64,000 bases of DNA, from assembly GCA_963786975.1 (NCBI GenBank), contig CAWBBE010000004.1:248001-312000 (forward strand). Reading direction: 5' to 3'. Below the pieces are notes generated by a model. That model saw only the letters and a list, made by a program, of their open reading frames with translations, was not told the origin of the DNA and made no database searches. The translations under genes and the position numbers were made by a program. This DNA is from Palsa-506 sp963786975 (GTDB taxonomy: Bacteria > Actinomycetota > Actinomycetes > Streptosporangiales > Streptosporangiaceae). Shown one piece after another: positions 49,150-58,563 of this stretch; the first letter of the stretch is position 1; every line of letters begins with the position of its first letter.

Positions 49150-49851
49150 CTAGTCGGCTGGGCCGTCGGCTACCCGGCCCAGGTCCGGCGGGCTGATCCT
49201 GAACCTTGCCTCTACCGTGGCCCGGACCGTCTGCTTCACCGGCGACAGGTCGAACGCGAACTCTTCCGGCGAGGCTACCTTCGTCCGCTGCGGCAGCCTG
49301 GCGGTGAACCTGGGGATGTGCTCTCCCTGGGTACCCCCGTCAGTCAGCAGCCTGGCGTCGGCCAGCTCGACCAGGCTGGCTACTTCGCTGCCGAGCGCGC
49401 CCGCGTAGTCCCTGGCCCGGCGGACCGCGTCGGCCACGGCCGCCGCCCGGGCCCGCCGGTGCACCGCGCTGTCCGGCCGCAGTTCCCACCATGGCCCGCC
49501 GACCTCGGTGAGTTCCTGTGCCGCCAGCTGGGCCATCAGCTCGCCGATCCGGTCGAATTCGGTCACCGCCACGGTCTGCCGCACCACGCCCACGTAGCCA
49601 GCCACGTGGGACGGCGCCTTAGAGCTGTTGAGCTGAGGGCTTACCCGCAGTCCCGGCGTCTCGACCCGGTCGATCGCATCAGGGAAGCTGCCCAGGATCT
49701 TATCGACGGTGGCAGCCCGGTCCTCGAGCAGCTGCATAGCGCGCGCCCGCTCGGCGTCCCGGGCGACGGTGCTCACCTCAAGCCGCGCGATCTCCGGGTC
49801 GACCTCCAGGATGACCTCGCCGCGTACGGATATCAGGGGTTGCTCTGCCAT
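49150..49851 (-). CDS. SIMPL-domain (DUF541) protein, second paralogue
   Basis: 233 residues from ATG 49851 with GGAG five bases upstream; a GTG two codons earlier is also possible. SIMPL layout: PLISVRGEVILEVDPEIARL, RVETPGLRVSPQLNSSKAPS, VVRQTVAVTEFDRIGELMAQ, AVADAVRRARDYAGALGSEV and VKQTVRATVEARFRIS at the end. It retains the conserved closing strand and ALG helix of the 2421 protein but shares little else, so the duplication is old. No signal peptide. Divergent from the helicase gene. Function unknown. Confidence 0.85.
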   Translation of the reverse strand: MAEQPLISVRGEVILEVDPEIARLEVSTVARDAERARAMQLLEDRAATVDKILGSFPDAIDRVETPGLRVSPQLNSSKAPSHVAGYVGVVRQTVAVTEFDRIGELMAQLAAQELTEVGGPWWELRPDSAVHRRARAAAVADAVRRARDYAGALGSEVASLVELADARLLTDGGTQGEHIPRFTARLPQRTKVASPEEFAFDLSPVKQTVRATVEARFRISPPDLGRVADGPAD

Positions 49852-49969
49852 ATGCACTCCACGGTTCGGGTAGGACGCTACCGTGCCCGGGCGGCTAGCG
49901 CCCGTTCAAGCGGAACATCTTGCCTGCTGGTACTGTTCACACGAGAGCGGCACATGTTGCCGCCACTCC

Positions 49970-49988
49970 CGCGGGCGAGTTGCCCGCG
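49970..49988 (+). promoter_or_regulatory. hairpin in the helicase leader
   Basis: CGCGGGC (49970-49976) and GCCCGCG (49982-49988) pair around GAGTT, about 105 bases before the helicase start. DEAD-box genes often have long structured leaders that respond to cold; the 240-base gap to the SIMPL gene fits this. No other element is evident there. Confidence 0.35.
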
Positions 49989-50094
49989 TGGTCGCTTCTG
50001 TGAGCAGTTCGCTTCCCGGCGGGCCCGATGGTCCGCCGCCGTCGCCGAGATCTCCTCCCGCTACGCGGCCCCGAACTGCTGATGGAGTTCATTC

Positions 50095-51721
50095 ATGCCC
50101 CATAGTCCTGATCGTCATGCGGTCACCCCGCGCCGCGGTGCGGCCGATTCGGGCCGCGCTGCGCCCGGCTCGCGCCGCCGCGGCAGCCCGCCCCGCCGCC
50201 GGGGCGGTGATGCCGCGAGGAACGGCCCGGCCGTCCGGCGCGACAACCGGCTCGCCGTCCGCCGCGATGACCAGGCCACCGAGCTCGACCGCGCGCTGAC
50301 GGCCGCGCTGGCAGTGCCGCAACCCGAGCCGACGACCTTCCGCGAGCTCGGCCTGGCCGGCCAGCTGGTCGAAGCGCTGGCCGCACGCGGCATCGAGATG
50401 CCGTTCGCCATCCAGGCCCGGGCCCTGCCGGACGCGCTGGCGGGCCGCGATGTGCTCGGCCGCGCGCAGACCGGCTCCGGCAAGACGCTGGCCTTCGGCC
50501 TGCCGATGCTCACCCGGCTGGCCGGCCCGGCGGGCCGGCAGCACGACAAGGCCCCGCGCGGTCTCGTCCTGGTGCCGACCCGCGAGCTCGCCAAGCAGGT
50601 GGCCGATGTGCTGTCGCCGCTTGGCCGGGCCCTGGGCGTCAGCGTCACCACGGTTTACGGCGGCGCCCCGATCGGCCGCCAGATCGACGCGATCCGGCGC
50701 GGCGTCGACATCGTGGTAGCCACCCCCGGCCGGCTGATCGACCTGATGGAGCGGCGGGCGGTGACCCTCGCCGAGGTGGACATCACGGTGCTCGACGAGG
50801 CCGACCACATGGCCGATCTCGGCTTCCTGCCCGCGGTGACCCGGATTCTCGACGCCACCCCGGCCGGCCGCCAGCGGATGTTGTTCTCGGCGACTCTCGA
50901 CCGCGGTGTCGCCCAGCTGGTGCATGCCTATCTCAGCGACCCGGCCGTGCACGCGGTGGCTCCCGAGGTGCCCGAAGGCGGCCCGGCCGAGCATCGCGTG
51001 CTGGTGCTCTCCGCGCAGGACAAGGTGCCGGTGGCGGCGGAGATCGCCAGCCGCGGCCCGCACGCTTTTCTTTGTCCGCACCAAGCACGGCGCGGACCGG
51101 CTCGCCAAGCAGTTCCGCCGGACCGGCGTCGATGCCGTCGCCATCCACGGGAACCTGAACCAGAACCAGCGGCAGCGGGCGCTGGATGCGTTCGCGGCCG
51201 GCCAGCCAAGGGTCCTGGTCGCCACCGATGTTGCCGCCCGCGGCATCCACGTTGACGACGTGGAGCTCGTCGTCCACTTCGACCCGCCCAACGATCACAA
51301 GGACTACCTGCACCGGTCCGGGCGCACCGCGCGGGCCGGCGCGACCGGAATGGTGGTGGCGCTGGTCGACCACGCGCAGGCGCGCGACGTCGGCCGCATG
51401 CACGACGCGGCCGGGCTGACCGCCACCAGGAACGACGTGCAGGCCGGACACGACGTGGTGCGGCAGATAGCCACCTCGGGAACGCCGTTCCAGCCTGCCG
51501 CGGTCCCGTCCCGTCCGCCGGCCGCGCCGCAGCAGAGCCCGCGCCGCACCGGCCGGTCCGGCGCGGGCCGGTCCGGCGCGGGCCGGTCCGGCGCGGGACG
51601 GTCCGGTACCAGCCGGCCGGGCGCACGCAGCTACGGCGCTGGCCAGCCCGGTACGAGTTTTTCCGGGGCCGGCCGCAGCCCGCGGCGGGGCGACCAGCCG
51701 CGTCAGGCTGGCCGGCCCTAG
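50095..51721 (+). CDS. DEAD-box RNA helicase, frameshifted near 51063
   Basis: About 540 residues when corrected. An Arg-rich N-terminal tail (1-65) precedes the helicase core: Q motif TFRELGLAGQLVEALAARGI, motif I GRAQTGSGKTLAF near 124, Ia VLVPTRELAKQVA, Ib VVATPGRLIDL, II VLDEADHMADLG near 235 and III MLFSATLD. After ASRGP the frame is lost; the +1 frame continues TLFFVRTKHGADRLAKQFRR, VLVATDVAARGIHVDDVELV (V), and YLHRSGRTARAG (VI) to the stop at 51721. One extra C near 51063 explains it. The C-terminal tail is Gly/Arg/Ser repeats (GRSGAGRSGA), typical for RNA binding. Confidence 0.88.
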
Positions 51722-51815
51722 CCGCCGCCCGCGGTATCCGCCGCCCCCCGCGCATCGGCAGCACGCGGCCGGAACAGCTCAAGCGTGACCCCGAAGTAGC
51801 GGTCCGCCCGGACCG

Positions 51816-52580
51816 CTACGCTTCCTGCTCGGTCGGCCGGACCATCAGCTCGTTGATGATCACGCGCTGCGGTCTGGTCACGATGAACCCGATGATCTCG
51901 GCGATGTCGGCGGCCTGCAGCCGCTTGATGTCGCCGAATCGCCGGTTCATCTGATCGAGCACCTCGGGCCGGTTATGGCCGGCCAGCTCGGTCTCGGTCA
52001 CGCCGGGCTCCACCACCGAGACCCGGACATGCCGGGCGGCCACCTCCTGCCGCAGCCCTTCGCTGAACGCCCCGACCCCGAACTTGGTCGCGTTGTAAGC
52101 GGCGCTGCCGTTGCGGGCGATCCGCCCGGCCACCGAGCTGATGTTGACCAAGTCGGCGACTTCCCGCGGACTGTCCTTCGCGGCGCTGAGCAGGTGCGGC
52201 AGCGCGGCGTGCGCGCAGTACATCAGCCCGAGCAGGTTGACATCGACCATCCGGCGCCACTCGTCCAGCGACGCGCCGACGACCGGACCGAGCAGCATCA
52301 GCCCGGCGTTGTTGATCAGCGTGTCCAGCCGGCCGAGCTCGGCCACGGTGCGCTCGACCAGCTGGCGGGCCTGGTCCTCATCGCTGACGTCGGCCGGGAT
52401 CACCGCGGCAGTGCCGCCCCCGGCCCGGATCCGCGCCGCGAGATCATCCAGCCGGTCGGCCCGGCGCGCGGCGAGCGCCACCGCGGCCCCGTGCCGGGCG
52501 AGCTCAACCGCGGTGGTCACGCCGATCCCGCTTGAGGCACCGGTAACCAGCGCAACCGTCCCATCCAGCCGATCAGGCAT
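51816..52580 (-). CDS. short-chain dehydrogenase/reductase (SDR)
   Basis: 254 residues. ATG 52580 follows GGGAGG, better than the GTG at 52595. Motifs: VALVTGASSGIGVTTAVELA (cofactor site), PADVSDEDQARQ, LINNAGLMLLGP, catalytic Ser in VNISSVAGRIA and Tyr/Lys in YNATKFG, with EPGVTETELAGHN after. The C-terminal QRVIINELMVRPTEQEA is typical of the YdfG/clavaldehyde-type subfamily. NAD(P)-dependent oxidoreductase of unknown substrate. A striking inverted repeat lies about 190 bases upstream. Confidence 0.92.
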   Translation of the reverse strand: MPDRLDGTVALVTGASSGIGVTTAVELARHGAAVALAARRADRLDDLAARIRAGGGTAAVIPADVSDEDQARQLVERTVAELGRLDTLINNAGLMLLGPVVGASLDEWRRMVDVNLLGLMYCAHAALPHLLSAAKDSPREVADLVNISSVAGRIARNGSAAYNATKFGVGAFSEGLRQEVAARHVRVSVVEPGVTETELAGHNRPEVLDQMNRRFGDIKRLQAADIAEIIGFIVTRPQRVIINELMVRPTEQEA

Positions 52581-52766
52581 CGAACCTCCCGTCACGCTGG
52601 CGCCACCGCGCTCGCGGCGCGCCTTCCGCCGAGCCTATGGCGGCGGCCCGCCACGGCCGCGCGAGGGCCGGCCGTCCCCGCCGCCCCACACGCGCGAGGA
52701 CCAGGCGTCCCGCCGCATCACACGCGCGAGGACCAGCCTCATCCGTCACAACTGAGGAACGGGCTC

Positions 52767-52820
52767 GTTTAGTGGTTAATATTTGTCCGGCAATAACCAG
52801 ACAAATATTAACCACTAAAC
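52767..52820. repeat. perfect 21-bp AT-rich inverted repeat
   Basis: Arms 52767-52787 (beginning GTTTAGTGGTTAATA) and 52800-52820 are exact complements around 12 bases. The element is about 70 percent A+T inside a GC-rich genome. It lies between the start of the SDR gene and the 3' end of the GH9 gene. The 281 bases between those genes hold nothing else. It could be a regulator site, a remnant of a small mobile element, or a terminator-like structure. Confidence 0.75.
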
Positions 52821-52861
52821 TGATCTTGTGACTGGGGCGGCGTATAGCGCGTCCGGAATGC

Positions 52862-55210
52862 TTATGGCTGCGCCCTGGCGAGACCATTCACGGCGTGATA
52901 TTGCCAGCCGAACGCAAGCGGGGTCATTGCAGTCAGGTCGATGGCCGGCTCGACCGTCGAGTACGACTGCACGTTGTCGGCGAAGACCGCATGATGACCG
53001 CGGAATGCCGAGTACGGCACGTTGCCGGGCCCGCGGGCCACGCAGCGCCGCATGTTGGGCACGGTCCCGGTTGCCGCGAACGAATTCGGTCCCTCTACCG
53101 CCGCGCCCGCCAGCACCGGCGGCTTCCCGTTATGCGAGCCCGCCAGGTTCGCGATCTGATGCTGCAGGCAATCGGGGAAGACCGTGCCGTCGCCCACGAT
53201 CAGCGAGACGCCCCAGGCGTTGGCGCCGAGGATGTCGTCCAGCCAGCGCTGCGCCCAGGCCGCGAAGACCGGCCGGTGCACCAGCGCATCATAGGAGTTC
53301 GCCATCACCGACAGCCCGGCACCATGCGCGGTCGTATCCCACTGGTCCCAGGCGAACCCGAAGCCGAACGGATCCTTCGCGGCGATCCCGATCGCCTTCC
53401 TGAGCTGATCGCGCAGATTCCCCAGCAGCTCCGCCCGGGTGACTGACAGCCCGCTGACATGCTGATTCTTGATGGCGATGTCGAGCTCGTAGTCGGCCAG
53501 AGCGCTGACGTCGTACAGGTTGAGCGTGTCAGACAACGCGCTCGGGCCGTGTATCCACGCCTTGGCCCAGGCGGCCGCGTCGCGCAGGTAGGCGGCCGCA
53601 GACCGGACCGGCAGGCCGGCTGGCAAGTCGCCCGGGCTGCCCGCGGATTTCAGCGCAAGCGCAAGCTCGGTGGCGCCCAGCATCATGTCATCGCGCCACG
53701 TTGTCTCCGGGTAGAAGTCATAGGGCGCGACGGTGAGCAGCCTGCCCTTCCAGTGCGGGCTGGCCAGCGCGTAGACGGTTTCCGCCGACCGCAGGCAGCG
53801 GGCTGCGTAGGCAGGATCGGTGCCGCGGTAAACGCGGTAGCAGAGCGCGAAGTCGGCGGCCAGCCGCCCGGCCAGGTTGGGGCTGATCGGCGCGCCTGGC
53901 TTGGCTGCCCTGAAGACGGGCGGATGCCGGATATACACGTAACGCGGATTCGATCCTTTGTAATGATCATCTGCCTGCGGCAGCCGCCAGATATCGTGAT
54001 CACCGAAGTAATAGTTGTTTGCCTCGCCGGTGCCGACCTGGTAGTAAAGCGTCTTCGTCCGCTCATTCCACATGCGCTGCAGGAAGTCGAGACCGAATCG
54101 TGCCTCGCCGCCGAAATTGGTCCGCGCGGTCCGGCCCAGCTGGCCGGGGAATGTCACGATGCCCTGCAGCAAGGCTGCCACGGTGTAACTCGTGGTCTCC
54201 ACGAAATGCAGATTGTCGCCGGCGTCGAACCAGCCGCCCGATGCGTTGATGGTCACGCCGGTGGCGTACCTGGCCAGGCTGCCCTTGAAGTTGCCGTTGT
54301 CGTCGACGTGCGGTGTCCGGTAGGTCTTGGCGCGTTCGCTGTTGAGATCACCGGGCGCGGTCCGCAGCGGGGTACGGATGAAGTCGGGGCCGTCACGCTG
54401 ATCGCGGTAGAACGAGCGCGCGTTGGCCAGCAGCCGCGCGTAGAGCCGGCCGGGCGGGGCGATCTCGAACCAGGGCGACGCGACCGCCGGGTGCCCGGCC
54501 AGGCCGATCCGGTATCGTCCGGCGGCCCGCACCGCGGAGAACCGGACCGCCCACACCTGCGAGTACCGCCTGCTCCACGAACCAAGATCGTGGCTGGCGA
54601 CCCCGGACGCGACGATCGCGCAGGTTCCGGCTCGCACCAGCACCCAGCGCGGCCCGGTACCCCGCGCACTCGCGGCCCGCCGCGGCGCCGGCGGCCGCCC
54701 GGGCCCGCCAGCCGGGCGCTGCCGTCCGGGGCGCCGCGCTCCGGCGGCCGGCCGGGCCGCCGTCATGATCTCGGCCAGCTTCGGCGCGGCGGCCGGATAG
54801 CCGACCTGGTCGACCCGGATCACCGCGGCCGGTGGCCGGGCTGCCGGCTGCGCGGACCGGGTCACCAGGGCGCTGGCCGGACTGGGCTGGCGGCAGACCC
54901 GGCGAGCGCTGCTCCGGGTTATCCCGGCCTGGTTCAGCACGCTGCCCGCCGCCGGAACCGCCGTGACGCCCAGGCTCGATGAGTTCGAGCCGGGGGTGGC
55001 ATCAGCACCTGACGAGAAAGCCGGGTTCGCGCTCCCGGCAAGGTATCTGCCCGATGAGGCGCTCGCGGCCGGCGTGACGCCTGACACCGCGCCCGCGGCT
55101 GCCATCACCAGCGTGGCCGCGCATGCCCCGGCGCGACAATAGGCCGGCCGGCCGCTGCCAGCCCGGCCGACGACCGCCCGGCCGCCCGCATGCAGCCAGC
55201 CCCGAATCAT
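52862..55210 (-). CDS. secreted GH9-type glycoside hydrolase (endoglucanase-like)
   Basis: 782 residues. ATG 55210 follows GAGG; an ATG at 55243 is possible. Signal region to about residue 50, then a low-complexity linker. The Ig-like CelD_N domain starts at AAVIRVDQVGYPAAAPKLAE (about 140) and is broken by a Gly/Pro/Arg insertion before WVLVRAGTCAIVASG. The GH9 barrel shows SGGWFDAGDNLHFVETTSYT near 330 (catalytic Asp pair), FGLDFLQRMWNERTKTLYYQ, SVMANSYDALVHRPVFAAWA, GANAWGVSLIVGDGTVFPDC and YSTVEPAIDLTAMTPLAF with the proton-donor Glu near 752. Probably hydrolyses beta-1,4-glucan or a related polymer outside the cell. Confidence 0.88.
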   Translation of the reverse strand: MIRGWLHAGGRAVVGRAGSGRPAYCRAGACAATLVMAAAGAVSGVTPAASASSGRYLAGSANPAFSSGADATPGSNSSSLGVTAVPAAGSVLNQAGITRSSARRVCRQPSPASALVTRSAQPAARPPAAVIRVDQVGYPAAAPKLAEIMTAARPAAGARRPGRQRPAGGPGRPPAPRRAASARGTGPRWVLVRAGTCAIVASGVASHDLGSWSRRYSQVWAVRFSAVRAAGRYRIGLAGHPAVASPWFEIAPPGRLYARLLANARSFYRDQRDGPDFIRTPLRTAPGDLNSERAKTYRTPHVDDNGNFKGSLARYATGVTINASGGWFDAGDNLHFVETTSYTVAALLQGIVTFPGQLGRTARTNFGGEARFGLDFLQRMWNERTKTLYYQVGTGEANNYYFGDHDIWRLPQADDHYKGSNPRYVYIRHPPVFRAAKPGAPISPNLAGRLAADFALCYRVYRGTDPAYAARCLRSAETVYALASPHWKGRLLTVAPYDFYPETTWRDDMMLGATELALALKSAGSPGDLPAGLPVRSAAAYLRDAAAWAKAWIHGPSALSDTLNLYDVSALADYELDIAIKNQHVSGLSVTRAELLGNLRDQLRKAIGIAAKDPFGFGFAWDQWDTTAHGAGLSVMANSYDALVHRPVFAAWAQRWLDDILGANAWGVSLIVGDGTVFPDCLQHQIANLAGSHNGKPPVLAGAAVEGPNSFAATGTVPNMRRCVARGPGNVPYSAFRGHHAVFADNVQSYSTVEPAIDLTAMTPLAFGWQYHAVNGLARAQP

Positions 55211-55487
55211 GTGCTTGCCTCGGCGCTGATCGCCCATTAGCAAAGGCTAGTTCAGGACGATCATCGCCACAATGAACAAAAGGCACCGCAGAGTTCCCCA
55301 GCCTCACGCAATTCCGCCGCCTGGCGGACGACTGCCGCCGCGGCCCGGCGGGCAGGCGGCCGAGCGGGCTGGCACGGCTGCCCGGCCGCGGCCCGGCGGG
55401 CTGGCACGGCTGCCCGGCCGCGGCCCGGCGGGCTGGCACGGCTGCCCGGCGGCGGGCCCGGCGGGCAGGCGGGCGCGGCCTGCGGCG

Positions 55488-56450
55488 CTAGCTGGCTGGC
55501 GCCCGGCTGGGTCGCCGCGCGCCTTCCCGCGGGCCTGGCTGCCAGGCCACGCCGTCCGCGTCTCCCGCTACCCTGATCAGCACTCCGGCCCAGGTGCGGA
55601 ACGGCCGCCAGGGTTCGGCCAGCCGGCGGATCGCATCGTCGCCGGGGATATCCGGTAGCTGGTAGTAGTGCCGCAGGTAGGACGGCAGCCGAGGCTCTCC
55701 GAGCGTCAGCGCGTCGCTGACGCCCACCGCGCGCAACAGGATCAGGCCTGCGTAGACCGGCCCGATCCCAGGGATAGCCCGGAGCCGGGCCAGCGCGCTC
55801 TCTGGCTCCAGTGCCGCGAGGCGGCCCGGATCCAGCTCGCCGCCGAGTGCCCGCTCGGCGACGCCCCGCAGGCGGGCAACCCGTGCGGGTTCCATTCCGG
55901 GGAAGGCCGCCAGCAGGCGCAGTCGTTCCGGCAGCGGGAAGGCGTACTCGGTCTGGCCTGCCAGCTCGAACGGGCGCCCCAGTTCCGCCGACAGCCGACG
56001 GCGTAGTGCCGTCGCCTGCGTGCGGTGCCGCCGCTGCGCGATGATCCCCCACGCTGCCGCCTCATACGGGGAGTGGAACAGCACCGGGCGCAACCCGGCA
56101 TGGCGCGCCTGCAGCGCTCCGAGCACGGGATCCTTGTGGCCGGCCTCGATCCAGCCGTCGGCCGGCCGGTCGACGGAGAGGATGCGGCGCACCTGGTCGG
56201 CGGCCGGCGACGGATCAGGAACGCCACTGATCTCGATCAGCAGGCTGCCGCCACGTTCTTGCCTGAGGACGGCTCCGGCCTGGTGCTCCATGTCGTCGGT
56301 GACGAAGGCGAGGCGCATCAGGTGCTCGTCCGGCTTGGGCCGGCCGGTGTTCGGGCCGAACCCGAAGGCCGCTGCCGCGTCCAGCGAGAACGGGCCGTCA
56401 ACGTGCAATCGCATGTGCTGGGGCGCTGGATCCGGCTGCGGTTCCTGCAT
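55488..56450 (-). CDS. DNA-3-methyladenine glycosylase 2 (AlkA-like, HhH-GPD)
   Basis: 320 residues from ATG 56450, with GGAG six bases upstream. The N-terminal AlkA-like domain (1-100) leads to the HhH-GPD fold: FHSPYEAAAWGIIAQRRHRT, LRLLAAFPGMEPARVARLRG, ALARLRAIPGIGPVYAGLIL (helix-hairpin-helix) and LRAVGVSDALTLGEPRLPSY. At the place of the catalytic Asp the sequence reads GEPRL, so Glu may take its role or the residue lies elsewhere. Removes alkylated purines from DNA. The 278 bases after its end carry GC-rich direct repeats (about 55370-55450) and no gene. Confidence 0.85.
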   Translation of the reverse strand: MQEPQPDPAPQHMRLHVDGPFSLDAAAAFGFGPNTGRPKPDEHLMRLAFVTDDMEHQAGAVLRQERGGSLLIEISGVPDPSPAADQVRRILSVDRPADGWIEAGHKDPVLGALQARHAGLRPVLFHSPYEAAAWGIIAQRRHRTQATALRRRLSAELGRPFELAGQTEYAFPLPERLRLLAAFPGMEPARVARLRGVAERALGGELDPGRLAALEPESALARLRAIPGIGPVYAGLILLRAVGVSDALTLGEPRLPSYLRHYYQLPDIPGDDAIRRLAEPWRPFRTWAGVLIRVAGDADGVAWQPGPREGARRPSRAPAS

Positions 56451-56808
56451 CACGGGCTCCCATCCGGCCAGTCGATCAGACGGGCGGAGCGCAAGCGTGC
56501 AAACTCCCATCCGAACGCCACCGCCCGAGGTCACGCCTGAGGTATAGCAGCCGCTGCCGACACTTCCGGCCAGCCGCACCGATCGAGGTCCGGCCGCCGG
56601 CACCGAGATCCAGGTCCGCCGCCCGACGGCGTCCGGGACCGCTGGCAACGCGACAGGCAATGCGGCGGGGCAACGCGGCACGGGCAACGCGGCGGGCAAC
56701 GCGGGGGGAACGCCGCAGGATACCGCCGGGCCAGGAGTCTTGATCCGGTACCGCCATGAGAGCGTTGGCTGGTAGCTGGCCGGCGACTACGAGGGCGGTT
56801 CAATCACG

Positions 56809-57345
56809 ATGCGATACGCGGCTTTGCTCAGGGGAATCAACGTCGGCGGGCGCAAGAAAGTCCCGATGGCGGCGCTGCGCGAACTCCTGGGCAGTCTGGG
56901 CTATGCGGACGTGACCACCCACCTGCAGAGCGGTAACGCCGTCTTCAGCGCGCCCGGGCAGTCTCCGCAAACGCTAGCGCGGGCCATCGCGGAGGGCATC
57001 GCCGGCCAGTTCGGCATGGACGTAAAGGTCGTCATCAGGACCCATGGCGAACTCGCCGACGTGATCCGGCGCAGCCCGCTGCCGGACGGCCCGGAGAACC
57101 CGTCCCGGTTCTTCGTCGCGTTCTTGTCGGCTGCGCCCGAGGCGGACGCGACCGAGGCGATGCAGGCGATGTCCTTCGACCCTGACCAGATCTGGATCAG
57201 CGGGGCCGAGGCGTTCTTCTGGTGCCCGGCCGGGGCCGCGGACACCAAGCTCACCAACAACTTCGTGGAGAAACGGCTCAAGGTGACCGCGACGTCGCGC
57301 AACTGGAACACGGTGCTCAAGCTGGCGGAACTGACCAGTGGCTGA
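56809..57345 (+). CDS. DUF1697 protein
   Basis: 178 residues from ATG 56809. Family features: MRYAALLRGINVGGRKKVPM, LRELLGSLGYADVTTHLQSG, NAVFSAPGQSP and the C-terminal TNNFVEKRLKVTATSRNWNT. DUF1697 has a ferredoxin-like fold of unknown function. The stop lies inside a 16-bp triplicated sequence that also contains the next start codon. The preceding 358 bases (56451-56808) have GGCAACGCGGC-type direct repeats near 56640-56705 and no gene. Confidence 0.92.
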   Translation: MRYAALLRGINVGGRKKVPMAALRELLGSLGYADVTTHLQSGNAVFSAPGQSPQTLARAIAEGIAGQFGMDVKVVIRTHGELADVIRRSPLPDGPENPSRFFVAFLSAAPEADATEAMQAMSFDPDQIWISGAEAFFWCPAGAADTKLTNNFVEKRLKVTATSRNWNTVLKLAELTSG

Positions 57346-57380
57346 CGAGACCAGTGGCTGAGGAGACCAATGGCTGAGGA
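57333..57380 (+). repeat. 16-bp triplication joining two genes
   Basis: GACCAGTGGCTGACGA at 57333, GACCAGTGGCTGAGGA at 57349 and GACCAATGGCTGAGGA at 57365. The first contains the stop of the DUF1697 gene, the second supplies a GGAG ribosome site, and in the third a G-to-A change makes the ATG (57370) of the next gene. Confidence 0.8.
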
Positions 57381-58548
57381 GCCGGCCGCAGGCAGGCCAG
57401 CCCCAGGGCGGGTGTCCGGCCAGTGCGATCCGCGGTTCGCGGCGGTGCAGGAGGAGTTCGCGGCCAATTTCGCCGATCGCGGCGAGACCGGCGGCGGGGT
57501 CTGCGTCGTGGTGGACGGGACCGTCGTCGCCGAACTGTGGGGCGGCCGGGCGGACGCTGCGGGCAGCCGGCCCTGGCAGCGGGACACCCTGGTCAACGTG
57601 TTCTCCGTGGGCAAGGGAATGATGGCGGCGTGCACGGCCCGGCTGACCGGCCAGGGCAGGCTGGACCCGGACGTCCCGGTCGCCAGGTACTGGCCGGAGT
57701 TCGGCGCGGCAGGGAAGAACCGGATCACTGTCCGGCAGTTACTGAGTCACCAGGCCGGACTGCCCGCGGTCCGGGACCGGCTGCCCGAAGGCAGCCAGTT
57801 CGACTGGGCCGCCATGACTGCCGCGGTGGCGGCGCAGCCGCCTTGGTGGCCGCCGGGATCGGCGCACGGGTATCACGTCAATACCTTCGGCTTCCTGGCC
57901 GGCGAGCTGATCAGGCGGGTGACCGGCCAGACCGCCGGCGGCCTGTTGCGCGCGGAGGTGGCCGGGCCGCTCGATGCGGACGTTCACATCGGACTGCCGC
58001 CCCGGGAGCATCACCGGGTGGCCGATTTCCAATGGCTAGGCCAGTCGCCCGTTGGCCCCGTTTCAGCTGATCTTCCTGATGCCCAGCTGATGACCTGGCT
58101 GGCCTACGCGAATCCGGCCGGCCTGTCCGGATTCGGCTTGGTCAACACCGAGCAGTGGCGGGCCGGTGAGGTCCCGTCGGCCAATGCGCACGCGACGGCG
58201 GCCGGCGTGGCGCGGGTGTACGCCGCACTGGCGGGCGGCGGCGTGGCCGGCGGCGCCCGGGTGGTCGAAGCCGGCCCGCTTGCCGCGGCCACTGCCGAGC
58301 AGGTATACGGCGATGACCTGGTGCTGCGGCGGCCGTCCAGGTTCGGGCTCGGCTTCCAGCTGACGCATCCGGAGCGGCCGTTCGGGCCCGGCGGCCGGGC
58401 GTTCGGCCATTTCGGCGCGGGCGGGTCGGTTGGCTTCTGTGACCCGGACGCCGGGCTCGCGTTCGGGTACGTGACCAGCCAGATGGGCCCGCGCTGGCAG
58501 AACCCGAGGAACCGGGCGCTGATCGACGCCGTGTACGCGTCGCTGTGA
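57370..58548 (+). CDS. serine beta-lactamase-fold hydrolase/esterase (EstB-like, class C type)
   Basis: 392 residues from ATG 57370. The active-site Ser-x-x-Lys is FSVGKGMM near residue 80, the second motif Tyr is in GYHVNTFGFLAGELIRRVTG near 173, and the third motif is GHFGAGGSVGFCDP (HFG in place of KTG) near 341. This motif set is typical of EstB-type carboxylesterases and D-aminopeptidase relatives rather than true beta-lactamases. No signal peptide, so cytosolic. It is probably co-transcribed with the DUF1697 gene 24 bases upstream. Confidence 0.9.
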   Translation: MAEEPAAGRPAPGRVSGQCDPRFAAVQEEFAANFADRGETGGGVCVVVDGTVVAELWGGRADAAGSRPWQRDTLVNVFSVGKGMMAACTARLTGQGRLDPDVPVARYWPEFGAAGKNRITVRQLLSHQAGLPAVRDRLPEGSQFDWAAMTAAVAAQPPWWPPGSAHGYHVNTFGFLAGELIRRVTGQTAGGLLRAEVAGPLDADVHIGLPPREHHRVADFQWLGQSPVGPVSADLPDAQLMTWLAYANPAGLSGFGLVNTEQWRAGEVPSANAHATAAGVARVYAALAGGGVAGGARVVEAGPLAAATAEQVYGDDLVLRRPSRFGLGFQLTHPERPFGPGGRAFGHFGAGGSVGFCDPDAGLAFGYVTSQMGPRWQNPRNRALIDAVYASL

Positions 58549-58563
58549 GCCGCGGCCCGGCGG

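Noticed and set aside
52828..53403. Plus-strand frame starting GTG right after the 21-bp inverted repeat
   Set aside because: It runs antisense through the GH9 gene and becomes Arg/Pro/Ser-rich without any recognisable domain.
53459..54982. 507-codon plus-strand frame opposite the GH9 gene
   Set aside because: Antisense shadow of a gene with clear GH9 motifs.
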